Source of the DNA: JAIBBG01 sp046304755
GTDB lineage: Bacteria; Bacteroidota; Bacteroidia; Flavobacteriales_D; Sanyastnellaceae
Direction: 5' to 3'
Assembly (NCBI GenBank): GCA_046304755.1
Contig: JBKCDO010000183.1
Span: forward strand, 1-7,614
DNA length: 7,614 nucleotides
The notes under the pieces were generated by a model. That model saw nothing but the letters and a program-made list of their open reading frames with translations, had not been told where the DNA came from and did not search any database. Each line of letters opens with the position of its first letter. The stretch's first letter is position 1. Positions 1-5,911 of the stretch are shown here, piece by piece. Both the position numbers and the translations under genes were made by a program.

Positions 1-1
1 G

Positions 2-112
2 TTCAAGCAACCGGAGCTTATCTTTATCCTTGATGCCGATTTAGAAGGAGATCGCGATGAAAACCTGACTTACACCGGCAACTTTGAATTCGAAATCACT
101 TACAAAAAATAA
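2..112 (+). CDS. C-terminal end of an unrecognised protein (5' partial)
   Basis: An open frame enters from the left edge and ends at a TAA at 110-112, giving 36 visible residues. The peptide begins FKQPELIFILDADLEG and ends FEFEITYKK. The alternating hydrophobic and polar residues near the end suggest a final beta strand, and the middle is acidic (DADLEGDRDEN). I do not recognise the family. It is kept as a gene because the frame is open from the edge, the composition is ordinary for a protein, and the stop lies only 3 bp before the next start codon, which is the usual spacing inside an operon. It is probably co-transcribed with the DUF2147 gene. The tail is too short to support a function. 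Confidence 0.6.
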   Translation, partial: FKQPELIFILDADLEGDRDENLTYTGNFEFEITYKK

Positions 113-115
113 CCG

Positions 116-568
116 ATGAAATCACTACTCCTCATCTGCGCCGTTTTTCTTAGCGCTAACCTTGGATTTGCTCAAGCCACCGAAGCCGATCGCTTGCTCG
201 GCGTATGGGAACCCAGCAATGGTAAAGCCCGCGTCAAAATCGAAAAAATCGGCGAGAAATACTATGGTAAAATCGTTTGGCTGCGCGAGCCGAATGATCC
301 CGCAACCGGTCAACCGAAGGTCGACAAAAACAACCCGGATGCCACTCAGCGCACGGTTCCATTGAAGGGCTATCGTATGCTAAAGGATTTCAAATTCCTA
401 GGTAAAGACCAATGGGATAGCGGTACGATTTACGACCCTGAGAATGGTAGCACCTACAAGTGCATCATCAAGATGACGGATAACAATACACTCGATATCC
501 GCGGTTACATTGGCGTTGAAGCACTCGGTCGCACCGACGTTTGGAAGCGTTTGGAAGTTAAAAAGTAA
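116..568 (+). CDS. Secreted DUF2147 family protein
   Basis: A 150-residue protein, close to the usual length for DUF2147. Residues 1-20 form a signal peptide with a short basic start, a hydrophobic core and an AQA-type cleavage region, so the mature protein should be periplasmic or envelope-located. Family motifs are clear and in order: LGVWEPSNGKARVKI (28-42), GKIVWLREPNDP (51-62), DKNNPD (70-75), GTIYDPENGSTYKC (103-116), LDIRGYIG (126-133) and LGRTDVWKR (137-145). The family is a small beta-rich domain of unknown biochemical role, widespread in Bacteroidota and Proteobacteria. The ATG at 116 is chosen because it puts the signal peptide exactly at the N-terminus. It starts 3 bp after the preceding stop, and the next gene follows after 15 bp, so all three probably share one transcript. 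Family assignment is firm; function is unknown. Confidence 0.93.
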   Translation: MKSLLLICAVFLSANLGFAQATEADRLLGVWEPSNGKARVKIEKIGEKYYGKIVWLREPNDPATGQPKVDKNNPDATQRTVPLKGYRMLKDFKFLGKDQWDSGTIYDPENGSTYKCIIKMTDNNTLDIRGYIGVEALGRTDVWKRLEVKK

Positions 569-583
569 GTCTCCACTCCTACC

Positions 584-1657
584 ATGCTAAAACTCAATTC
601 ACTCCTGCTCCTGCTGGTCATACCGGCGTGGACATTTGCACAAACCGACAGCACTGCCACCGAAGAGGAAGATTTCTCCATGTATGAAAATCTTGACTTC
701 GCCGATGCCGGAGCCAAGCGCTTTTGCACACCCAAAGTATTTGATTTGACTCCAGCAAAACTCATTTGGTTGGGCTTCGATCATCAAGGGGCTTTTGGGG
801 TTGATTACGGTGCAGCAAGTGATACCGCCTGGACCTCGGGCACCGGTAAATTTTCCGGAGCAGGTGGCTTACGCTTCGGGGCCAACATTCCGGTGATTTC
901 CAAAACGAATGTGGTCTGGCAACTGGGATTCAATTATGCACGTGCAGCCTTCAACGGCGAAGGCGAATCAAATGTCAATTCGCTGGACGCCACATTGCGC
1001 TCCAATGGTCTTACGACTGCGGGTATCAATACAACCCTTTTCAAACCACTGGGTGAAGAAAAATTCATTATTGCGCAAGGGGCTGCTGATCTGAATGGAG
1101 ACTATTATCTCGACAACTTCACGCCGCTGAAGTATACCCGGTATAGTGCTGCGGTCATTTATGGTAAGAAAAAAAGCGATCGGAAGATGATTGGATTCGG
1201 ATTGTCACGCACCTATCGTGCGGGCGATTTGAATTACATCCCCGTGATGCTGCTCAATTGGACAGCGCCCAGTCGCAAATGGGGTGTTGAGATGCTTGCA
1301 CCTGCACGCGCGAACATTCGCAAGACGATTTCTGCTAGAAACATCCTCCTCTTCGGTTATGAACTCGAAGGGAATTCTTATCGCGTCTTGCGCGGCGATG
1401 CATCGAATCCGATCGGTTATGAACTACGTCGCAGCGAACTGCGATTCCGTGCGGTCTGGGAGACGTCGATGTATCAGTTTATCTGGATGTCGCTGCAAGC
1501 CGGCTATCGCTATGGTTACAGTTTTAATCTGGACAGTTTCGCTCCGAGCGATAAAGAATTCTTCCGCGGATTTTTTGGTGATCAACCCTTTGCGCAGGAG
1601 AATGAATACAAGGGAACGTGGTATGCGCAGTTGTCGGTGAATTTGGTAAGTCCGTAA
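584..1657 (+). CDS. Outer-membrane beta-barrel protein, possibly DUF6268-like
   Basis: A 357-residue protein with a signal peptide (residues 1-20, hydrophobic LLLLLV core, cleavage near TFAQ|TD), followed by an acidic, flexible stretch (TEEEDFSMYENLDFADAG). A distinctive segment FCTPKVFDLTPAKLIWLGFD (47-66) precedes the barrel. The remainder alternates aromatic/hydrophobic and polar residues in many short strands separated by charged loops, for example WQLGFNYARAAF, YSAAVIYGKK, GFGLSRTYRAG and MSLQAGYRYGYSFN. It ends in a last strand WYAQLSVNLV, as outer-membrane barrels do. From memory it resembles the DUF6268 barrel family of Bacteroidota, but I hold that family name only loosely. The gene starts 15 bp after the DUF2147 stop and likely shares its transcript. 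No enzyme motif is visible; a porin-like or structural envelope role is inference. Confidence 0.8.
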   Translation: MLKLNSLLLLLVIPAWTFAQTDSTATEEEDFSMYENLDFADAGAKRFCTPKVFDLTPAKLIWLGFDHQGAFGVDYGAASDTAWTSGTGKFSGAGGLRFGANIPVISKTNVVWQLGFNYARAAFNGEGESNVNSLDATLRSNGLTTAGINTTLFKPLGEEKFIIAQGAADLNGDYYLDNFTPLKYTRYSAAVIYGKKKSDRKMIGFGLSRTYRAGDLNYIPVMLLNWTAPSRKWGVEMLAPARANIRKTISARNILLFGYELEGNSYRVLRGDASNPIGYELRRSELRFRAVWETSMYQFIWMSLQAGYRYGYSFNLDSFAPSDKEFFRGFFGDQPFAQENEYKGTWYAQLSVNLVSP

Positions 1658-1661
1658 AAAA

Positions 1662-1690
1662 GGGACTGGGGACTGGGGACTAGGGACTGG
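1662..1690 (+). repeat. Four tandem GGGACTG heptamers; G-quadruplex motif
   Basis: Four consecutive 7-bp units (GGGACTG, GGGACTG, GGGACTA, GGGACTG) plus one extra G begin 4 bp after the stop codon of the barrel gene. Read as G-tracts they give GGG, GGGG, GGGG and GGG separated by ACT, ACT and ACTA, which satisfies the classical G3+/loop 1-7 quadruplex rule on the plus strand. A lone further unit (GGGACTA) lies at 1745-1751. The unit is the complement of CCCCAGT, resembling the CCCCA(A/G)T heptamer repeats (STRR1) described in filamentous cyanobacteria; this comparison is from memory. The rest of the 140-bp gap up to 1797 holds nothing else I can name. Confidence 0.85.
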
Positions 1691-1797
1691 TTTTATGGGA
1701 ACAACAGTGTATTCGTTCATAGGGGGCTTTTGATAACTTAAATGGGGACTATGATCATGGTGGATGGGTGGTGTTAATTTCGAAGAAACAATCTTGT

Positions 1798-2535
1798 ATG
1801 AAAGAGTCTGCTGAGACAAAACCTGCCGTTTCATTGCAAGACACAACGAAAACGATGAAAGCGATTAAGCCTGCAATCCTATTGCCGGATGTCAATTCCA
1901 ACCTTGATTCCATGGTTGCCAAGTTCCACCCGATGGTGGACGATAGTATCCCCTACCGCAACCTCAAAAACAGCGAGACCAAAAAGAAAAGCCTTCACCG
2001 CTTGATTCGCAAGCTGGATGTATCCCATAGCCTGCGTTATCAGCGCACGCCGGAAGACACCTACTGCAATGTGTACTCCTTTGACTACTGTCACTTTGCG
2101 AATGTCTATCTGCCGACTGTTTGGTGGACCGATGAATCGATTGAAAAGCTTCAGCGTGGAGAAGATGTTACCCCAATCTTTAATGAAACCGTCGCGCCCA
2201 TCTACTCCAATGCTATTCATGATTGGTTTTTAATGTGGGGCGAAAGCTTTGGATGGAAACGCATGGCGAATCTCACCGACATTCAAAATAAGGTAAGCGC
2301 TGAGGGTGGTGTTGGCATTATTTGCGCAAAACGTAAAACCTTCGGATTATCAGGCCATATCGTACCGATTGTTCCCGAGACGGAAAAGAAAAAAGCATTT
2401 CGCGAGAATGATGTCGTACTTTACCCGCTGCAATCGCAAGCCGGTAAATTAAACTACAACTATTTCGCAAGAAAACGCCGCGCTTGGTGGGAGCATGACC
2501 GCTATGCTTCCTATGTTCTTTTCTATCACGAGTAA
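1798..2535 (+). CDS. Predicted papain-like (NlpC/P60- or CHAP-like) Cys-His hydrolase
   Basis: A 245-residue protein counted from the ATG at 1798. Its conserved blocks read like a papain-fold amidase or peptidase: TYCNVYSFDYCHFANVYLP (88-106), where Cys90 is the candidate nucleophile; GLSGHIVPIVPE (183-194), where His187 is the candidate base; then PLQSQAGKLNYNYF (210-223) and a terminal WWEHDRYASYVLFYHE. Order and spacing resemble NlpC/P60, CHAP and phage endolysin-type cysteine hydrolases, which cleave peptide or isopeptide amides, often in peptidoglycan. No signal peptide or membrane segment is visible from any plausible start, so it should act in the cytoplasm. The start is uncertain: the frame is also open from a GTG at 1768, and a later ATG lies at 1855. 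The first 20-30 residues are polar and poorly structured. I see no clear promoter upstream. It precedes the ligase-like gene by 77 bp on the same strand. The substrate is unknown. Confidence 0.8.
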   Translation: MKESAETKPAVSLQDTTKTMKAIKPAILLPDVNSNLDSMVAKFHPMVDDSIPYRNLKNSETKKKSLHRLIRKLDVSHSLRYQRTPEDTYCNVYSFDYCHFANVYLPTVWWTDESIEKLQRGEDVTPIFNETVAPIYSNAIHDWFLMWGESFGWKRMANLTDIQNKVSAEGGVGIICAKRKTFGLSGHIVPIVPETEKKKAFRENDVVLYPLQSQAGKLNYNYFARKRRAWWEHDRYASYVLFYHE

Positions 2536-2563
2536 AGCAGAACATTGCGGCATTTCAACACGA

Positions 2564-2593
2564 TTTGCAACACGAGAATTTAGCGTAATTTTT
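2564..2593 (+). promoter_or_regulatory. Candidate Bacteroidota-type promoter before the ligase-like gene
   Basis: TTTG at 2564-2567 is followed after 18 bp by TAATTTTT at 2586-2593. This is close to the Bacteroidota -33 TTTG / -7 TAnnTTTG consensus, with only the last base of the -7 element differing. Transcription would start near 2599-2602, leaving a short leader before the ATG at 2613. It lies wholly in the 77-bp gap, so the ligase-like gene may be transcribed independently of the hydrolase gene. The consensus is AT-rich and easily matched by chance. Confidence 0.35.
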
Positions 2594-2612
2594 ATACACC
2601 GAAACCTTCAAC

Positions 2613-4088
2613 ATGAAACATAACCCAATCATCAACACATACTGGGGCATTGGGTTAGAAAACGAAACGTACCTTCAGTTTGAAGAGTCACTCCTTGTAT
2701 CCGGCCAATTCGTTCGTGAAAAGATGGGCCGTGAACGTTACAGCATCGACTACATCAAGTGTTACAAAAAAGGGACGTTGGAAGCGGCGCTTGCTGCAGC
2801 CTTTGACCCAGCGCGTCAATACAAGGTCAGTCGAATGATGAACAGTCATTCGCTGGAAAAGCTCGATGTTCATTTTGAACATCAAACTCTGCTCTCTGCG
2901 CCGCCGTTGAAGGATAATCCCGCCTATTCGGGAACGTCGATACTGGAGTTGTTTCTACAAGGACAGCCACATGCCGTGAGGAGCATGCTCACGCGCAAAG
3001 ACATGCCGATGGGATGCATCATTTTCGACGGCGATACCATAGAGTTTGTGACGAAGTACTTCGAAAACCGCACCATACGTGAGGCCTGCAATGAACTCAA
3101 GGCAAGCAAGCAAGTGTTTATTGATCGGCTTAATGATTCAGCTATTCTAAAAGGAAAGTTGAACTATCCGGAATATAATATTGGGATCAACATGTTCATG
3201 TCGAACCAGAAAAATCTGGTGCTTTTCAATAACGGAACGTTTCACTTTCACTTCACGCTGCCCACGCAAACGGCAGACAGCAAAATCATTGATTACGATG
3301 CGTTCGATCGCGCCCATGGCAAGGCGATTTATTTGCTCCAGTGGTTCGAGCCCCTGTTCATTGCCACGCTTGGAAGTCCGGATATACTTTCTGTGATCAG
3401 CACCAAGTACTTCTTGAAGGAGCAGTTCGCCGGCGGCTCCATGCGCAATGCGATGTCGCGCTACACCGGTGTGGGAACCTATCATGCATCTATGGCGAAA
3501 GGAAAGATCCTCACCTATCCCGTCGAAGAATTCCGAAAGCTGTTGAAGTTCAAAAAGGAGGACAATATCTGGTGGCGAGATCAGGTGGAAGCTACACTCA
3601 GCTACGAACTCCTCTCCGATTTGGGCCTCGATTTTAACCGCGAAAAACTCTACCAAAGCGGATTTGAATTCCGCAGTTTCGATGAATTTCCTGCGAGTTC
3701 TCTACCGGATGTGCTGCACGCCATCGTGTTGATCTGCGAACATGCACAGCATTTGGATGACGTGACATGGGCCAGCGACAGTGTCGTTTGGAATAACCTC
3801 GTGTTCCGCGCGTTGAAAGAAGGCTACAGAGCCACGATTGATTCATCCGAAAAGCATGAAATTCTTGAGGCGTTACGATTGAGTGACGTTGCGTCATCGT
3901 TTGAAAATGTTCATCAACTCGATGCGTTTTTCTTTGCGATTTTGGAAGTGCTACACAAGCGTTATTCAGCTAATAGCAGCTATCTCGCAGCCCTCATGGG
4001 AGCCATTCCGCAAAACGCCCCACGCTGGGAGAACTTCAATCAGGTTCAGACTGAACGTCACGCTGAGCAGTTGAATGCTATTGAATAA
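2613..4088 (+). CDS. Glutamate-cysteine-ligase-like (carboxylate-amine ligase / amidoligase) protein
   Basis: A 491-residue protein with no signal peptide or membrane segment. Several blocks recall the glutamine-synthetase/glutamate-cysteine-ligase fold. GIGLENETYLQ (12-22) carries the G-x-E-x-E signature that in this fold starts the first strand and binds metal. FVTKYFENRTI (145-155) follows. NNGTFHFHFTLPT (206-218) resembles the alternating H-x-H/HvHvS strand. DRAHGKAIYLLQWFEPLFIA (232-251) is a helix like the one preceding the active-site wall, GGSMRNAMSRY (274-284) is basic, and SGFEFRSFDEFP (349-360) matches the late 'E-x-R-x-x-D' strand. In such enzymes ATP phosphorylates a carboxylate that an amine then attacks, forming an amide or peptide bond. 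The residues after about 370 are helical and unassigned. It sits 77 bp after a predicted amide hydrolase and 23 bp before the propeller gene. The fold is inferred from short motifs only; the specific reaction is unknown and a non-catalytic relative is possible. Confidence 0.55.
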   Translation: MKHNPIINTYWGIGLENETYLQFEESLLVSGQFVREKMGRERYSIDYIKCYKKGTLEAALAAAFDPARQYKVSRMMNSHSLEKLDVHFEHQTLLSAPPLKDNPAYSGTSILELFLQGQPHAVRSMLTRKDMPMGCIIFDGDTIEFVTKYFENRTIREACNELKASKQVFIDRLNDSAILKGKLNYPEYNIGINMFMSNQKNLVLFNNGTFHFHFTLPTQTADSKIIDYDAFDRAHGKAIYLLQWFEPLFIATLGSPDILSVISTKYFLKEQFAGGSMRNAMSRYTGVGTYHASMAKGKILTYPVEEFRKLLKFKKEDNIWWRDQVEATLSYELLSDLGLDFNREKLYQSGFEFRSFDEFPASSLPDVLHAIVLICEHAQHLDDVTWASDSVVWNNLVFRALKEGYRATIDSSEKHEILEALRLSDVASSFENVHQLDAFFFAILEVLHKRYSANSSYLAALMGAIPQNAPRWENFNQVQTERHAEQLNAIE

Positions 4089-4111
4089 AAGTATCGCGTT
4101 ATCTTCGAATC

Positions 4112-5755
4112 ATGAAGTGTTCTCGACTTCCTTCATTCTTTTTGGCCTTTCTTTTTCATGGTCTAACCCTTGGACAAAGTTTCCAATCCGTGATTGGAGT
4201 AGCCACGGCTGAGGTTCAAAACATCGTCACCGATCACGAAAACAATACGCTTGTTGTTGGTTCCTTTTTGGGAACACACGATTTCGATCCGGGCCCGGGC
4301 GTTGTCAATCTGAACTCCGGCAGTGATCATGCCCTCTTTCTACAGAAGTTTGATAGCACCGGTGAATTTGTTTTTGCCAAAAAATTGCCCACACGTCATC
4401 TCGAAGCCCAGTTGCAGGTTGACTCACAAGGCAACATTTACATCGCCAGTGATTTTTACGAAACCGTAGACCTTGATCCCGGAACCGGGGTAACGAATGT
4501 CACCTCGTTCAACAATCTTCAAATCTCCGGGAGCTTGTTTGCCGATGATGTCTATATCGTCAAACTCAATTCGGACGGCATTTTTCAATGGGGTAAGCGC
4601 TATGGTTCTATCTACGCTGATGGAATTGACATCGCCATCGGCCCCAACGATGAATTGATTGCTGCCATAACCTACAAGGGCACGCTCTACATGGCCACGA
4701 ATCCTACGACATCTTATCCGGCCGGTAGCGATAATGATATTTCACTCTTTTCTTTGGATGAAAACGGAAATATCAATTGGGTAAAAAACATTGGTAGTGC
4801 CGACAACAATGATTGGAGCACCCATGTGAGCGTTACACCGGGCGGCGACATTCTGCTTTCGGGTGTGTTTTTCGTCAACACAGACCTCGATCCCGATGCC
4901 GGTGTAGCAACCTTCACAGCAACTGCGGCCGATGCTTTCGTGGCGCGCTATGATAGTATAGGTCAATATCTGAATGCCAAGATTTACGGTGGCGTTGGAA
5001 ACCAAATTGGCCGTCACGCCTTCGAGCGCAACGGCAGTGTATATGCTGAAATCACGTACGATACACAAATCGATGCTGATGCAGGTTCAGGCGTTTTCAC
5101 ATTCGAACAAGACACCGCAGCGCGTTACATCTTCTTGAAGGATTCTGTGAATTACGGCTTGCTCTGGGCACTTGAAATTCCTTTTGGGGATGCACCACCG
5201 CCGACAAGCGACAACAATGAAAATCACGTAATGATTGCCGATGACGGCACCATTTACGCCGGCTATCATTTGGCGCAAAACACGCGAGTGGTCATCAATG
5301 GACAAACGATTGCTATCAATCGATTGGGTTTGAATGACGCTATTTTGTGTAAGGTCAATCCCAATGGAACAATCGCATGGTTCAAACGATACGGCGGTGA
5401 AGCAGATCCGATAACCGGTGAAGAATATCTGTATTCAGTGGAAGCGGTTGCCTTGAAAGCCCCGAATCACCTTGTTTTCGGTGGATACATGGAGGGTGTT
5501 TGCGACTTCGACTTGGGTATTGGAGATGGCACGCTCGACGTGCCCAACAGCAGCAGTGGTAATTCCTTTTTGGTCACGCTCGTCCTTACGCAAGATCCCG
5601 GTGATTTGGATGACGATGGTGAAGTGACCGATGCCGACGTGCAGATACTGCTCGCCTCCTTTGGATGCACGCAATGTCCCGATCTTGATTTTAACGGGGA
5701 CGGACTTGTGAGTGTGGCTGATCTCTACCTCTATCTGGATTTGATTGACGGGTGA
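4112..5755 (+). CDS. Secreted beta-propeller-type repeat protein with C-terminal dockerin-like EF-hand pair
   Basis: A 547-residue protein. Residues 1-22 form a signal peptide (hydrophobic FFLAFLFHGLTL, cleavage near LGQS). The body is built of degenerate repeats. A (D/F)-D-P-G-x-G-V type turn recurs at 57-64 (DFDPGPGV), 120-127 (DLDPGTGV), 258-265 (DLDPDAGV), 321-328 (DADAGSGV) and 465-472 (DFDLGIGD). These alternate with blade-like phrases such as DVYIVKLNSDGIFQWGKRYG, DISLFSLDENGNINWVKNIG and DAILCKVNPNGTIAWFKRYG, typical of SBBP-like beta-propeller proteins of Bacteroidota. The C-terminus holds two calcium-loop motifs, D-x-D-x-D-G-x-V-x-x-x-D at 498-509 and D-x-N-x-D-G-x-V-x-x-x-D at 526-537, each followed by a short hydrophobic helix and separated by a CTQC pair (519-522). 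This is a dockerin-like arrangement. The start is set by the signal peptide. A weak TATCTTCG at 4100-4107 could be a -7 element, but it lacks a well-placed partner. Role: probably cell-surface or extracellular, for binding or anchoring; the ligand is unknown. Confidence 0.85.
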   Translation: MKCSRLPSFFLAFLFHGLTLGQSFQSVIGVATAEVQNIVTDHENNTLVVGSFLGTHDFDPGPGVVNLNSGSDHALFLQKFDSTGEFVFAKKLPTRHLEAQLQVDSQGNIYIASDFYETVDLDPGTGVTNVTSFNNLQISGSLFADDVYIVKLNSDGIFQWGKRYGSIYADGIDIAIGPNDELIAAITYKGTLYMATNPTTSYPAGSDNDISLFSLDENGNINWVKNIGSADNNDWSTHVSVTPGGDILLSGVFFVNTDLDPDAGVATFTATAADAFVARYDSIGQYLNAKIYGGVGNQIGRHAFERNGSVYAEITYDTQIDADAGSGVFTFEQDTAARYIFLKDSVNYGLLWALEIPFGDAPPPTSDNNENHVMIADDGTIYAGYHLAQNTRVVINGQTIAINRLGLNDAILCKVNPNGTIAWFKRYGGEADPITGEEYLYSVEAVALKAPNHLVFGGYMEGVCDFDLGIGDGTLDVPNSSSGNSFLVTLVLTQDPGDLDDDGEVTDADVQILLASFGCTQCPDLDFNGDGLVSVADLYLYLDLIDG

Positions 5756-5758
5756 GAT

Positions 5759-5790
5759 GACCGCATGCCATGCGTTCTTACCGCTGACCA
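5759..5790. repeat. REP-like hairpin element, copy 1
   Basis: A 19-bp imperfect palindrome, GACCGCATGCCATGCGTTC (5759-5777), has 8-bp arms with one C-T mismatch around a 3-nt GCC loop. It is followed by a 13-bp tail, TTACCGCTGACCA. The whole 32-bp unit matches copy 2 at 27 of 32 positions in direct orientation. It starts 3 bp after the stop codon of the propeller gene. There is no following T-run, so it is not a standard intrinsic terminator, although it could stabilise the transcript's 3' end. Confidence 0.75.
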
Positions 5791-5840
5791 GGGCTCAGTG
5801 CAGTGCTGTACTCAACGGATTAAAAGCTCTTCGCAATCCG

Positions 5841-5872
5841 GGACGCATGCAATGCGTCCTTGCCGCTGACCA
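5841..5872. repeat. REP-like hairpin element, copy 2
   Basis: A perfect 8-bp stem with a 3-nt loop, GGACGCATGCAATGCGTCC (5841-5859), is followed by the 13-bp tail TTGCCGCTGACCA. It is a direct copy of the element 82 bp to its left; the 50 bp between them carries no recognisable signal. It lies about 40 bp beyond the stop of the minus-strand parC gene. Palindrome plus fixed flank, placed between convergent genes, is the usual habit of REP-type elements mobilised by REP-associated tyrosine transposases (Y1_Tnp, RAYT). No such transposase is in this window. Confidence 0.78.
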
Positions 5873-5911
5873 TTCGTGTGGGGCGCTCGTAGATGTCGAA
5901 GGTGGGCCCTT

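Noticed and set aside
1751..1758. ATGATCAT palindrome upstream of the hydrolase gene
   Set aside because: An 8-bp palindrome without a repeated or flanking partner is expected by chance at this length; no operator can be argued.
1768..1797. GTG at 1768 as the start of the hydrolase gene
   Set aside because: It would add ten residues with no conserved character from a GTG-rich stretch; the ATG at 1798 is the more ordinary start. The choice is not certain.
1424..1846. 140-codon open frame on the minus strand across the repeat region
   Set aside because: Half of it is antisense to the barrel gene and it runs through the heptamer repeat, giving SPQSPVP-type low-complexity residues; no homology signal.
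3147..3656. 169-codon open frame on the minus strand
   Set aside because: Fully inside the ligase-like gene on the opposite strand, with no motif of its own, while the plus-strand frame carries the ordered motifs.
4081..4107. Possible promoter for the propeller gene (TTG at 4081, TATCTTCG at 4100)
   Set aside because: The spacer is only 16 bp and the start site would fall almost on the ATG; read-through from the ligase-like gene is at least as likely.
5841..5859. Hairpin as an intrinsic terminator for parC
   Set aside because: The stem is strong, but neither strand has a following T-run, and the same unit with its tail is duplicated next door, so a repeat element explains it better.
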